NCBI GenBank assembly: GCA_963664675.2
Contig: CAXXLB010000020.1
Location: forward strand, 1 to 64,000
DNA length: 64,000 nt
Reading direction: 5' to 3'
Origin: JASGMR01 sp963664675
Lineage (GTDB): Bacteria; Thermotogota; Thermotogae; Petrotogales; Kosmotogaceae
Position 1 is the first letter of the stretch; every line of letters starts with the position of its first letter. A program made the translations under genes and the position numbers. Of the stretch, positions 1-8,349 are shown piece after piece. The notes beneath the pieces are model-generated. The model was not told the origin of the DNA. It saw only the letters and a program-made list of their open reading frames with translations, and searched no databases.

Positions 1-2460
1 TTCACGGGAAAGAAATCATGCAATACTGGAAATAGCGAATGGTTATATTGAATTAAATGAAAATGATAAAGCGATATCATTTTTAGAAAAAGCGGAAAGA
101 TTCACTTTGAAAATTCATGATTCACGAGAAAGGAAAGAAGAAATATTAGAAATAGTAAAAACTTATATTGAATTAAATGAAAGTAAAAAAGCAATATCAT
201 TATTAGAAAAAGCGGAAGAACTTGCTTTGAAAAATTATGATTCACGGGAAAGAAATTATGCAATACTGGAAATAGCGAATGGTTATATTGAATTAAATGA
301 AAATGATAAAGCGATATCATTTTTAGAAAAAGCGGAAAGATTCACTTTGAAAATTCATGATTCACGAGAAAAGAAAGAAGAAATATTAGAAATAGTAAAA
401 ACTTATATTGAATTAAATGAAAGTAAAAAAGCAATATCATTATTAGAAAAAGCGGAAGAACTCATTTTGAAAATTAATGATTCATGGGAAAGAAATGAGG
501 GAATATCAAAAGTAGTAGAGGTCTATATAAAATTAAACAAAAATGATAAAGCGATATCATTTTTAGAAAAAGCGAAAGAATTCATTTTGAAAATTGACGA
601 CTTATGGGTAAGAAGTGATTCAATATCAAAAGTAGTAGAGGTTTATATTAAATTAAACGAAAACGATAAAGCGATATCGTTTTTAGAAAAAACAGAAAAA
701 ATCACTTTGAAAATTGATGATTCACGAGAAAGAAATAATGCAATACAAGTAATAGTTATGGGTTATATCAAATTAAATGAAAATGATAAAGCTAAATTAC
801 TATTGGAAAAGACGAAAGAACTCACTTTGAAAATTGATAGTTCATGGAAAAGAAATTATGCAATACTGGAAATAGCAAAGGATTATATTGAATTAAATGA
901 AAGAGATAAAGCAAAATCATTATTAGAAAAAGTGGAAGAACTTATTTTGAAAATTGATGATTTGCGGAAAAGAAATTATGCAATACTGAAAATAGTAAAG
1001 GATTATATTGAATTAAATGAAAGAGGTAAAGCAAAATCATTATTAGAAAAAGTGGAAGAACTCACTTTAAAAATTGATGATTCACGGAAAAGAAATTATG
1101 CAATACTGGAAATAGCAAAAAGTTATGTTGAATTAAATGAAAGTGAAAAAGCAAAATCATTATTAGAAAAAGCGGAAGAACTCACTTTAAAAATTGATGA
1201 TTCAGAAAATAGGAATGAAGTAATTCTAGAAATATCTAATGCTTATGTTGAATTAAACGAAAAGGATGGCGCAAAATTACTATTAGAAAAAGCGGAAGAA
1301 CTCGCTTTTAAAATTGTTGATACGGAGAAAATAATTAAGGCAATATTGAAAATTTCTAATGCTTATGTTGAATTAAACGAAAAGGATGGAGCAAAATTAC
1401 TATTAGAAAAAGTGGAAGAATTCGCTTTTAAGATTGTTGGTACGGAGAAAATAATTAAAGCAATATTGAAAATTTCTAATGCTTATGTTGAATTAAACGA
1501 AAAGGATAGCGCAAAATTACTATTAGAAAAATCAGAAGAATTCATTTTGAAAATTGATGATTTATGGAAAAAAAGCAAAGTAATGTTAGAAATAGCAAAT
1601 GGTTATATTGAATTAAATGAAAATGATAAAACTAAATTACTATTGGAAAAGACGAAAAAACTCACTTTGAAAATTGATAGTTCATGGAAAAGAAATTATG
1701 CAATACTGGGAATAATAAAAGGCTATGTTGAATTAAGTAAAAGATATGAGGCGATAATGTTTTTAAAAAAAGCGGAAGAACTCATTTTGAAAATTGATGA
1801 TTCTTGGCAAAGAAGTGAGACAATATTAGAAATAATAAAGGGTTATGTTGAGTTAAATAAAAATGATAAAGCAAAATCATTTTTAGAAAAAACGGAAGAG
1901 CGCGTTTTGGAAATTGATGATTCATGGGAAAAAAATTATGAAATACTAGAAATAATAAAAGGTTATGTTGAGTTAAATAAAAATGATAAAGCAAAATCAT
2001 TTTTAGAAAAAACGGAAGAGCGCGTTTTGGAAATTGATGATTCATGGGAAAAAAATTATGAAATACTAGAAATAATAAAAGGTTATGCTGAATTAAATAA
2101 AAACGAAAAATTAATATCGTTATTAGAAAAAGCGGAAAAACTCACTTTGGAAATTGATGATTCTTGGGTAAAAAGTAAAGCAATGTTAGAAATAGCTAGT
2201 GCTTATAGTGAATTAAATAAAAGAGATGAAGCAACATCTTTTTTAAAAAAAGCAGAAGTATTCGTTTTGAAAATTGATGATTCTTGGCAAAGAAGTGAGA
2301 CAATATTAGAAATAATAAAGGGTTATGTTGAGTTAAATAAAAATGAAAAATTAATATCGTTATTAGAAAAAGCGGAAGAACTAGCATTGAAAATTGATGA
2401 TTCGTGGGGAAAAAATGAAGCGATGTTAGAAATAATAAATAATTATATTAATATTACTGC
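1..2460 (+). repeat. 120-bp in-frame tandem repeat array
   Basis: The coding sequence is built of 120-bp units in perfect register. Higher-order copying is visible: bases 1–240 and 241–480 are nearly identical as a two-unit block, and 1861–1980 is repeated almost base for base at 1981–2100. A block near 1790–1860 reappears near 2270–2340. Confidence 0.9.
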
Positions 2461-2812
2461 TTCAGGAACGGAAAAAACTATAATAAATATCATTCATGGA
2501 AGTAATTGTAATAATGAAATTTTAGATATAATAAACAATGCAAAGAAATTGGGGAATAACAATTTATTCGAAGCATGTAAAAATAAAATTGAACAGATCA
2601 CGGATAAAATCTTTTCGTTTTCAACTACGGTGGAATTAAATCGATCAATAAACGAAAAAATAGCATTATTGAAATACTCTCTCTGCTTTTGTTCAGATAG
2701 AAGAGATACAATCAATAAAATTCTAATTTCTATAAAAAACGATTTACTGATTTTACCGTCATATGATACCACCGACTATATACTCCTGCTGTCAAAAGTT
2801 GTTACTGGGTAA
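2..2812 (+). CDS. Giant TPR-like 40-residue-repeat protein, 5' end outside window
   Basis: The reading frame is open from base 2, so the gene begins upstream of the window; the first ATG inside is at 107 but is not the true start. About 20 tandem units of exactly 120 bp (40 residues) run to about base 2460. Each reads roughly as KIDDSWxRNxAILEI, then GYIELNE, then KAKSLLEKAEEL. The helix-turn-helix pattern resembles tetratricopeptide repeats with a longer (40 instead of 34) period. A non-repetitive C-terminus of about 117 residues follows. No signal peptide is visible because the N-terminus is missing. TPR-type solenoids bind proteins; the partner is unknown. Neighbouring units are almost identical at the DNA level, so the array has been copied recently. 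A degenerate 11-bp repeat array starts 34 bases after the stop. Lysine/glutamate-rich, very AT-rich coding, unlike the chromosomal genes after 20.8 kb. Confidence 0.85.
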   Translation, partial: SRERNHAILEIANGYIELNENDKAISFLEKAERFTLKIHDSRERKEEILEIVKTYIELNESKKAISLLEKAEELALKNYDSRERNYAILEIANGYIELNENDKAISFLEKAERFTLKIHDSREKKEEILEIVKTYIELNESKKAISLLEKAEELILKINDSWERNEGISKVVEVYIKLNKNDKAISFLEKAKEFILKIDDLWVRSDSISKVVEVYIKLNENDKAISFLEKTEKITLKIDDSRERNNAIQVIVMGYIKLNENDKAKLLLEKTKELTLKIDSSWKRNYAILEIAKDYIELNERDKAKSLLEKVEELILKIDDLRKRNYAILKIVKDYIELNERGKAKSLLEKVEELTLKIDDSRKRNYAILEIAKSYVELNESEKAKSLLEKAEELTLKIDDSENRNEVILEISNAYVELNEKDGAKLLLEKAEELAFKIVDTEKIIKAILKISNAYVELNEKDGAKLLLEKVEEFAFKIVGTEKIIKAILKISNAYVELNEKDSAKLLLEKSEEFILKIDDLWKKSKVMLEIANGYIELNENDKTKLLLEKTKKLTLKIDSSWKRNYAILGIIKGYVELSKRYEAIMFLKKAEELILKIDDSWQRSETILEIIKGYVELNKNDKAKSFLEKTEERVLEIDDSWEKNYEILEIIKGYVELNKNDKAKSFLEKTEERVLEIDDSWEKNYEILEIIKGYAELNKNEKLISLLEKAEKLTLEIDDSWVKSKAMLEIASAYSELNKRDEATSFLKKAEVFVLKIDDSWQRSETILEIIKGYVELNKNEKLISLLEKAEELALKIDDSWGKNEAMLEIINNYINITASGTEKTIINIIHGSNCNNEILDIINNAKKLGNNNLFEACKNKIEQITDKIFSFSTTVELNRSINEKIALLKYSLCFCSDRRDTINKILISIKNDLLILPSYDTTDYILLLSKVVTG

Positions 2813-2845
2813 AAAACAAATTTCTCAACATTCAATCAGCTTTTT

Positions 2846-3030
2846 AGCGATAGCTAAACAGTAGAGAAGCAATAGCTGAACAATTGTTAAACAATGGTTA
2901 AGCAATGGGAAAAAAGTAGTGTCTGGTATTTTGTGTGTAGTGTTTGAAAAAGATAACAGAGAAGTAGAGAATGGAGAATAAAAGCAAAATACGGCGGAGA
3001 GAATAGAGAGTAGAGAAAAAGGGTAGAGGG
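2846..3030. repeat. Degenerate short-period repeat cluster A (11-bp, then 7-bp modules)
   Basis: From 2846 to about 2910 the sequence is a run of 11-bp units such as AGCGATAGCTA, AACAGTAGAGA, AGCAATAGCTG, AACAATTGTTA, AACAATGGTTA (consensus ARCRATNGYTR). It is followed by a GTGTCTGG-type module (2921–2945) and a purine-rich module with an approximate 7-bp period (AGAGAAT-like, 2958–3030). No gene is visible in 2813–3103. The same three modules recur near 4.5, 5.2, 18.2 and 20.4 kb. Confidence 0.7.
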
Positions 3031-3103
3031 CGCATAAAAACCCCCTAAAGGAGTGGGAATAAAATAGAACAGAATGTAAAATAAGAAAAAGGGGGAAAGC
3101 ATT

Positions 3104-3511
3104 ATGAATGGAGTAACACCAAGAAGATTCAGTACAGAGTTCAAAATTAAATTAGTTAAGGAATATCTTGAAACAGACTTAAGTTATCTTAAAATGGCAG
3201 CAAAATACAACATAGATTATGCTGTTATCAGAAACTGGGTATGTAAATACAAAGTTCACAAAGAAGCTGCTTTTGAAAGGAAACCCGGCAGAAGAAGATC
3301 GTTCATAGATAATGAGAATAATATTCCTGCTGTATTGAAGGAGGAAATTGGTTTGAATAAACTGAACAATAAAGAATCTGAAGATGAAAGAATTCAGAGA
3401 AGATTCGAAGAACTCAAAATGGATTTAGCTGAAAAAGAATTGAAAATCAAACTGCTTGAAGAAAAGATCAGAGCCATTGAAAACGAAGACAAAGCAAAAA
3501 AAAAGAAATAA
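3104..3511 (+). CDS. IS3-family transposase OrfA (helix-turn-helix)
   Basis: A 135-residue OrfA of the IS3 family. The N-terminal half is the helix-turn-helix that binds the IS ends (RRFSTEFKIKLVKEYLE, then a second helix pair ending IRNWVCKYK). The C-terminal half (about 80–130) is a heptad-like coiled coil typical of the OrfA oligomerisation segment. The ORF ends in a lysine run encoded by nine adenines at 3496–3504 followed by G. This makes the heptamer A-AAA-AAG at 3499–3505 in the zero frame, a classic -1 slippery site. The OrfB frame is open from 3481, so OrfA alone and an OrfAB fusion are both expected. A GGGGG-rich ribosome-binding site precedes the ATG. Confidence 0.9.
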   Translation: MNGVTPRRFSTEFKIKLVKEYLETDLSYLKMAAKYNIDYAVIRNWVCKYKVHKEAAFERKPGRRRSFIDNENNIPAVLKEEIGLNKLNNKESEDERIQRRFEELKMDLAEKELKIKLLEEKIRAIENEDKAKKKK

Positions 3512-3540
3512 TCGTTCAACTCATTAAAAAGTATCTGAGT

Positions 3541-4437
3541 ATGGGTTTCAGAATAACATTCTTACTCAAATGCATGAAGATTCCACAATCCAATTATTAC
3601 AGATGGCTCAAACCAAAAAAACATTCAAATGCTAAACGTGGCAGGAAAGAAAGAGGTTTTTCATTCTTCAGTTATGGTGGTATATTTTCAGATTCAAAAC
3701 TGGAATCATTACTCAAGTTCCTTTATTCATACGATGATCCTTTAAAAGAAGAATTTTACATTAAATTCCTCGGTGTGAAAAAGCTCAGTTCATATTTGAA
3801 AAAGGCATATGGAATCGTTGTAAATCACAAAAAGCTTGTAAAGATTTTAGATAGATTGGATTTGTCGAATAAATATACAAAGAAGCATTTGAATAAATGC
3901 ATTAAAAGAAGCAGAGCCAGAACGATAAACAAACCCAACCAGTTATGGGAAGCAGATATTACATATGTAAGAACCATTGAGAACGGTAATATAGCAATTC
4001 TGAACATCATAGACGTCTTTGACAGAAGTATTGTCGGTACTTATATTGGAAAGCAGTGTAAAAGCAATCATTTTGAAGCAATCATGAAAAGGGCTATTGA
4101 GAAACGAGAGAAACCTGAGGTCTTAAGAACAGACAACGGAAGCATATTCAAATCATTTGAAACAGGCATGTATCTTTATGACGAGGATATTGTTCAGGAG
4201 TTTGGTTATAATCATAATCCTGATTCACAGGCTCATATTGAATCATCTTTCTCGTCTTTGAAAAGAGAGTTCGCTAAAAATAATATCTTTTTGAATCTCG
4301 ATGATGTTTGTTCAAAATTGAAAGTTTACTTGTCTTTTTATAATAATTTAAGACCTCATGGTTCACTTAATTATGAATCACCAAATGATTTTTATGATAT
4401 TTGCAGTAATTTACAGTATACCTACGTTAGAGCTTGA
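3541..4437 (+). CDS. IS3-family transposase OrfB (DDE integrase core)
   Basis: The 298 residues from the first ATG carry the rve/DDE catalytic core of IS3 transposases. The three acidic residues are D139 (WEADITYV), D198 (RTDNGS) and E234 (AHIESSF), with the D-E spacing of 35 residues typical of the family. The frame is -1 relative to OrfA and is open upstream to 3481, after a TGA at 3478–3480. The natural product is therefore probably an OrfAB fusion made by frameshifting, and the ATG at 3541 may be unused. A region of about 60 residues before the core (HTH_21-like) is retained. It appears full length. Confidence 0.92.
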   Translation: MGFRITFLLKCMKIPQSNYYRWLKPKKHSNAKRGRKERGFSFFSYGGIFSDSKLESLLKFLYSYDDPLKEEFYIKFLGVKKLSSYLKKAYGIVVNHKKLVKILDRLDLSNKYTKKHLNKCIKRSRARTINKPNQLWEADITYVRTIENGNIAILNIIDVFDRSIVGTYIGKQCKSNHFEAIMKRAIEKREKPEVLRTDNGSIFKSFETGMYLYDEDIVQEFGYNHNPDSQAHIESSFSSLKREFAKNNIFLNLDDVCSKLKVYLSFYNNLRPHGSLNYESPNDFYDICSNLQYTYVRA

Positions 4438-4479
4438 TTTGTTCTATTTCTCTCCCATATTTAGGGGTCAGGCCGGGCG

Positions 4480-4860
4480 CAGAACGAAGGAATAGCGCAT
4501 GGAAAACCATCATATAAAGAAAAAAAGAAAGGAAATCAGCAGATTTTTTCTCACCGAGCACTACGCACCAGAAACTATACACTGTCATTGTGAAGCGATT
4601 GGGAAACAATGGTTGAGCGATAGCTGAACGATAGTCAAACGGTTGTATAAGGATTAGATTTTTTGATTCCTGCTCTTGGTTTTTTGCTTTTTAAGCCTGT
4701 TATCTATTTGTCTATTCTCTGTTTTCTATCCCATTCCATTTCACCTATTATCAATTCTCCTGTTCTCTATTCTCTGCTCTGCTGCCTTTCACTACACACC
4801 AGACACTGTCTTTCAGGGCACCAAACACTAATTGATCGAAAACTGTGAAATATCTTTGGA
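4480..4860. repeat. Degenerate short-period repeat cluster B
   Basis: Between the IS right end and the next small ORF. Order: a GCACCAGAAACT-type 7-bp module (about 4557–4592), 11-bp units at 4594–4648 (AGCGATTGGGA, AACAATGGTTG, AGCGATAGCTG, AACGATAGTCA), the tail GTTGTATAAGGATTAGATTT, then pyrimidine-rich CTATTCTCTGTTTTCTATCC modules (4700–4790) and another CACCAGACACTGTC module (4798–4830). The tail GTATAAGGATTAGATTTTTT is also found, on the other strand, near 18,176–18,197. Confidence 0.7.
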
Positions 4861-4904
4861 ACGTAGCTATTTCAAACCAATTTTCTCATAGGAGAGTGAT
4901 TTTT

Positions 4905-5159
4905 ATGTTTAATTTAAATATTTTAGCGAAGATAAGCGGAATACTTGCTATAGGAGCATGTTTACTGGAAAGACCCGGTGACGGGGAAAACAAGAAGGAA
5001 GAACTCAAGGAACTGGTATTTGAGACTGTGGGGCATATCAACTTCCCATTTTTCGACAAAATACTGGATCTGGCGATAGACATGGTCGTCAAATGGCTCA
5101 ACAAAACCCTGTGGAAGAAAAAAGAAACTAACAACGGAATGGCGGTAGTCAAGCAGTAG
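4905..5159 (+). CDS. Hypothetical 84-residue protein, possibly holin-like
   Basis: The start ATG at 4905 is chosen because AGGAG lies about ten bases upstream; the longer frame from 4845 has no ribosome-binding site. The protein has one hydrophobic segment near the N-terminus (ILAKISGILAIGACLLE), an acidic/basic middle, and a second amphipathic or membrane-like helix (FDKILDLAIDMVVKWLNK). This resembles small phage-holin-like proteins only in general shape; I do not recognise a family. It is isolated between two degenerate repeat clusters, and its last few codons already run into the 11-bp array. The original C-terminus may therefore have been replaced by repeat DNA. Confidence 0.5.
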   Translation: MFNLNILAKISGILAIGACLLERPGDGENKKEELKELVFETVGHINFPFFDKILDLAIDMVVKWLNKTLWKKKETNNGMAVVKQ

Positions 5160-5550
5160 CGGAACAATGGATGAGCGATGGGTAAACAATTGGGAAACGA
5201 TAGTAAAGCAGTAGAGAAGCGGTTGGAAAGCAATAGGGAAGCAGTGGGAAGCGGTGGAAAAACCGTAGAAAAAGAGGGTAAAGGGTGCAGGGTTGAGGGT
5301 GCAGAAGAAACACCATAAGATAATAGAGAATTAGAGAACAGAGAATAAGATCAGGACATACGCAGAGGGAACGGAGAGTAGAGAATTAGATAATAGCGTA
5401 GATAGCATAAAAGAGATTGGTAATTGTCATTTTCAAAAATTCAATTTTTATGATTTTTTTATTTTATTTTTCCTGTTCTCTATTTGCCCGTTCTCTGTTA
5501 TCTAAGCTATTTTTAAGCGATAGTTGAACAATGATTGAACGGTTGTATTA
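5149..5550. repeat. Degenerate short-period repeat cluster C
   Basis: The best 11-bp array in the window starts inside the last codons of the preceding small ORF. About ten units run from 5152 to about 5265, including AGCAGTAGCGG, AACAATGGATG, AGCGATGGGTA, AACAATTGGGA, AACGATAGTAA, AGCAGTAGAGA, AGCGGTTGGAA and AGCAATAGGGA. Purine-rich AGAGAAT/GGAGAGT 7-bp modules follow (5320–5400), then the same module in reverse orientation (5478–5505). Three more 11-bp units at 5517–5549 (AGCGATAGTTG, AACAATGATTG, AACGGTTGTAT) end exactly where a truncated coding frame begins. Confidence 0.75.
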
Positions 5551-5553
5551 TGA

Positions 5554-5733
5554 AGACCTTCATATAATCTTGAAATAGTTAAAAAAACAGAATTGAAATT
5601 ATTTTGTATTAAACTACTATATGATGAAAAAAGTTTTGAGTTCTTTGAAAGTAGCCGTAATGTATTATATATTATAGATATTTGCAAAGTAATATCAACC
5701 AATAAAGCTTTAGATTTTACGTTAAAAAAATGA
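5554..5733 (+). pseudogene. Decapitated coding remnant, about 59 codons
   Basis: An uninterrupted frame from 5554 to the TGA at 5731–5733 reads like a genuine protein C-terminus (NLEIVKKTELKLF, YDEKSFEFFESSR, then VLYIIDICKVIS). It lacks an ATG and a ribosome-binding site near its beginning; a TTG at 5593 is the only canonical alternative start. It abuts the last 11-bp repeat unit, as if the repeat cluster replaced the upstream part of a gene. No family is recognised. It could also be a very small gene starting at the TTG. Confidence 0.4.
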
Positions 5734-5743
5734 GGAATTTAAA

Positions 5744-6271
5744 ATGAGAAAAATTGTATTTAAAACGAAAATCTACGAAATTAACTCCTGGAAAATTGCC
5801 CGTTTTCCAAAGGAAGCCAGTGACAAACTACCATCAAGGGGTATGGTAATGGTTAAATGTACTATAAATAATTTACAATTCGAAACAACTCTCGAGCCAG
5901 ATGGTCTAGGAAGTCACTGGTTTAGAGTAAGCGATTCTTTATCTAAAGAAGCAAAAATAAGTGTTGGTGATACAATTTCTTTAGAAGTTGAATCAACAAA
6001 TAATTGGATTGAACCTGAAATACCTACAGATTTAAAAAAAGAACTTGAAGAAAATAAAATCCAAAAAACATGGAATTCAATAACAACTAAATCAAGATGG
6101 GAATGGATACGCTGGATTAGATTTACAAAAAATCCTGAAACAAGAAAAAAAAGAATCGAATCAGCTTGTTCGATGCTTAAAGAAGGAAAGAAAAGACCAT
6201 GTTGCTTTAATTACAGCATATGTACCTTAACTCAAGTGTCAAAAAACGGAAAATTAATTGAACTTAAATAA
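5744..6271 (+). CDS. DUF1905 plus YdeI/OmpD-associated (OmdA) domain protein
   Basis: The N-terminal ~85 residues fit DUF1905, a small beta-barrel domain. The C-terminal ~70 residues match the YdeI/OmdA 'bacteriocin-protection' family closely (SRWEWIRWIRFTKNPETRKK, then CSMLKEGKKRPCCFN). The biochemical role of the family is not established; some members are linked to resistance against antimicrobial peptides. Start at ATG 5744 with GAGGAAT upstream. The end of the gene, from its last few codons onward, is shared with the next gene as a long direct repeat. Family assignment is confident, function is not. Confidence 0.85.
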   Translation: MRKIVFKTKIYEINSWKIARFPKEASDKLPSRGMVMVKCTINNLQFETTLEPDGLGSHWFRVSDSLSKEAKISVGDTISLEVESTNNWIEPEIPTDLKKELEENKIQKTWNSITTKSRWEWIRWIRFTKNPETRKKRIESACSMLKEGKKRPCCFNYSICTLTQVSKNGKLIELK

Positions 6272-6426
6272 TTCATCTCAGGGAAGTGCCGAAGAATCAT
6301 AGAAAGGATCAGTTTCCTTTTACTTTTCATTGACTGTTTTTACTGCATAAATAGTTAGAAAGCCTGTGAATATATCAATATAGCGAGTTAAAAAACAACA
6401 ATAAATGGTGTCTGCCCCTATTTATC
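6260..6426 (+). repeat. Direct repeat copy 1 (gene-tail repeat)
   Basis: About 167 bp beginning at the last three codons of the OmdA gene (GAACTTAAATAA) and ending near GTGTCTGCCCCTATTTAT. It is matched by 6981–7146 with only scattered differences. It contains a terminator-like hairpin, AAAGGA/TCCTTT followed by a pyrimidine run. Confidence 0.9.
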
Positions 6427-6482
6427 CTATTTATCTGAAAAAGTACTAGAAATATTTAATTTATAATGTTAAAATATATACT

Positions 6483-6992
6483 ATGAAAAAAGCGGGAAAA
6501 AAATTTTTATTTATATTATTTGCCATTTTAATAGTAACTGCAATATTTTTTATAGGTTTTAAAATTCCTTTTAATGGAGAAATATCTGGTGAATTGTTCG
6601 GCGAATGGGATGGAGTAAGCGAAGTTTTTTCGGATTTCAAACTTGGAGAATTTCCCAGTACTTTTTCTGATGACCTTATAAAAATTGAAATAATAATTAA
6701 TGAGGATTACTCTGTTTCTGGAAATATTGGAGATGCAAAATTTCATGGCGGAGAAATTAAAAGAAATCGATCTGATTTTGGAAAAGCTATTGGAATATTT
6801 TCAGATTATATTATTTCAGATGTCATTTTAGAAGGAAAAATAAATGAAAATGATACTGATAATAAAAGAGACTTAAGCATTCCTTTAGATTTGAAGGATG
6901 GAAAATTAATAGGATCAATAAATATAAAACGGTTTTTAAATCATACCGATCCAATATTTCCAAGAGTAGAATTGACTAAAGAACTTAAATAA
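6483..6992 (+). CDS. Hypothetical membrane-anchored protein
   Basis: A 169-residue protein with a basic N-terminus followed by one hydrophobic segment (LFILFAILIVTAIFFIGF, about residues 9–26). This acts as a membrane anchor or uncleaved signal, since no clear signal-peptidase site or lipobox is seen. The remaining ~140 residues are polar and beta-rich with alternating Gly/Asp. No family is recognised. The ATG lacks a strong Shine-Dalgarno sequence. The final codons (GAACTTAAATAA) and about 160 bp of 3' DNA are the same as behind the preceding gene, so the two genes may have arrived as similar units. Confidence 0.6.
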   Translation: MKKAGKKFLFILFAILIVTAIFFIGFKIPFNGEISGELFGEWDGVSEVFSDFKLGEFPSTFSDDLIKIEIIINEDYSVSGNIGDAKFHGGEIKRNRSDFGKAIGIFSDYIISDVILEGKINENDTDNKRDLSIPLDLKDGKLIGSINIKRFLNHTDPIFPRVELTKELK

Positions 6993-7146
6993 TTCATCTC
7001 AGGGAAGTGCCGAAGAATCATAGAAAGGATCAGTTTCCTTTTATTTTTCATTGACTGTTTTTACTGCAGAAATAGTTGGACAGCCTGTGAATATATCAAT
7101 ATAGCGAGTTACAAGCAATAATAAATAGAGTCTGTCCCCATTTATA
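6981..7146 (+). repeat. Direct repeat copy 2 (gene-tail repeat)
   Basis: Second copy of the repeat at 6260–6426, again starting inside the final codons of a gene and again carrying the AAAGGA/TCCTTT hairpin plus pyrimidine run. It ends in GAGTCTGTCCCCATTTAT. Confidence 0.9.
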
Positions 7147-7213
7147 CTCTCCTATTTATACTCATTTATACTCTACCTATTTATCCTCTATTTATCCTAC
7201 TATTTACCCTCTC
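7137..7213 (+). repeat. Degenerate TATTTATACTCT tandem repeat
   Basis: Short pyrimidine/AT repeats (CATTTATACTCTCC, TATTTATACTC, ATTTATACTCTACC, TATTTATCCTC and similar) of about 11–14 bp follow directly after the second direct repeat. No gene is visible in 6993–7347. Confidence 0.6.
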
Positions 7214-7347
7214 ATGTGAAAAAATGATTTTTTTGAATTAAATTATTTCAAATATATCCGTCGTTTAACTGTTTGCTGTCAAAATTTAATTGTGCCTGAT
7301 ACAATTTATGATTTATGTTAATTATGTGCAATTAAAATGGGGCACTT

Positions 7348-8322
7348 CTAAAATTCAATACCACTTGTGTTTTTTCCGATTACTTTTACTAAAGGTAATT
7401 GATAAAATGGTTTTTTGTTTATATTTATTAAAAAAAAGTTTCTAGGGTTTAATTCATATTCTTCAGGATTTTCGCTTATTACTATTGATGCATAAATTGA
7501 TTTAAATATTCTTATAGTGCAACATATACCTGTTTCACTGACAAAAAAGAATGCAAAATGATAATTTTCATCTAAATATTCAAAGAAATTATTAGAGGGT
7601 TTTAAACCTACCTCACTCCTAATTTTATATTTATAAATTAAAGATGCTTTTTCAATATCTTTATTATCATTTATTTCATTAAATATGTTCCTGAATTTTA
7701 TTGCTGTTTCATCATATAAATATTTTTTTCCCAAATATAAATAACTTAATTCATAAACAATTTTCATAACCGCTATTTCTGGATCGTAAAGATTTACTAT
7801 TATTTGTTTATGAATTTCTTTTGTTAATGTTTTTCGCTCTTCCATTTCTAATTTTACTTCATTATTTTTAAAATTCCCTTCCTTAATTAATTCACCATAT
7901 TGTTCTTTAGTTAATTGAGAATACCCATTTCTTTTTAATTTTTTGTTTAAAGCAGGGAACATTTCATTAATTTCTGAAGCATCAAAACTTATCGTATTCT
8001 CTTCAGTTTTAGGTAAAAGAATCAGTTTTAATTTTTGCCCATTTGCTATTCTTGTTTTTCTGTTTTCTTCTACTAATTCAAAAACGCCTGAAAAAAAATA
8101 AGGTATTTTACCCTTTTTACCAGATAAAGAATATTCTTCTCTTTTAATCTGTATTGTTGGAAAATTTACTAGTAAACTATCGATATTTGAACCTAAAAAT
8201 GAATTGCAATTTTTACATACGCTATCAATTGTTAAATTTCCTCCAATTGCTTCGGGAAAAATATGTTCAGTCGTTAATTCATTTTTATCAAATTCGCTCA
8301 TACAAAATATACATTTTGACAT
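7348..8322 (-). CDS. HNH endonuclease-family protein
   Basis: 324 residues. The N-terminus is an HNH nuclease module: CxxC (CIFC, residues 4–7), the core TTEHIFPEAIGG around residue 20, and a second pair VCKNCN near residue 37. The cysteines would hold the structural zinc and the histidine would be catalytic. This arrangement matches the HNH_5 group often seen in defence genes. The remaining ~270 residues are not recognised and could recognise substrate or regulate. It is the last gene of a three-gene unit, starting 27 bases after the preceding gene with a strong GGAGGAG site, which indicates co-transcription. AT-rich. Confidence 0.8.
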   Translation of the reverse strand: MSKCIFCMSEFDKNELTTEHIFPEAIGGNLTIDSVCKNCNSFLGSNIDSLLVNFPTIQIKREEYSLSGKKGKIPYFFSGVFELVEENRKTRIANGQKLKLILLPKTEENTISFDASEINEMFPALNKKLKRNGYSQLTKEQYGELIKEGNFKNNEVKLEMEERKTLTKEIHKQIIVNLYDPEIAVMKIVYELSYLYLGKKYLYDETAIKFRNIFNEINDNKDIEKASLIYKYKIRSEVGLKPSNNFFEYLDENYHFAFFFVSETGICCTIRIFKSIYASIVISENPEEYELNPRNFFLININKKPFYQLPLVKVIGKNTSGIEF

Positions 8323-8349
8323 TTGCTCCTCCGTTATGAAAAATTATTT

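Larger units (their letters stand above)
3041..4470 (+). mobile_element. IS3-family insertion sequence with about 30-bp imperfect terminal inverted repeats
   Basis: Two overlapping-frame transposase ORFs lie between imperfect inverted repeats at 3041–3071 and 4440–4470. Left to right, the shared core is CCCCTAAA, GGG and AAATAGAACA, read on opposite strands at the two ends. The right end finishes with GGGGTCA, matching the usual CA terminus; the left end is less clear. No convincing target-site duplication is seen. The element is flanked on both sides by the degenerate repeat clusters. Both ORFs are intact, so it may be active. Confidence 0.85.

Noticed and set aside
1..2460. 120-bp units as CRISPR or noncoding satellite
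   Set aside because: The units keep one open reading frame throughout with protein-like variation.
4663..4848. Open frame of 61 codons
   Set aside because: Lies wholly in pyrimidine-rich repeat modules.
4905..5159. Prophage remnant (holin)
   Set aside because: No other phage genes around; resemblance is only in hydrophobicity.
6260..7146. Gene-plus-repeat units as integron cassettes
   Set aside because: A GTTGGAC motif in the second tail fits an attC core site, but the first tail does not, the matching RYYYAAC site is absent and the tails are not palindromic over their length.
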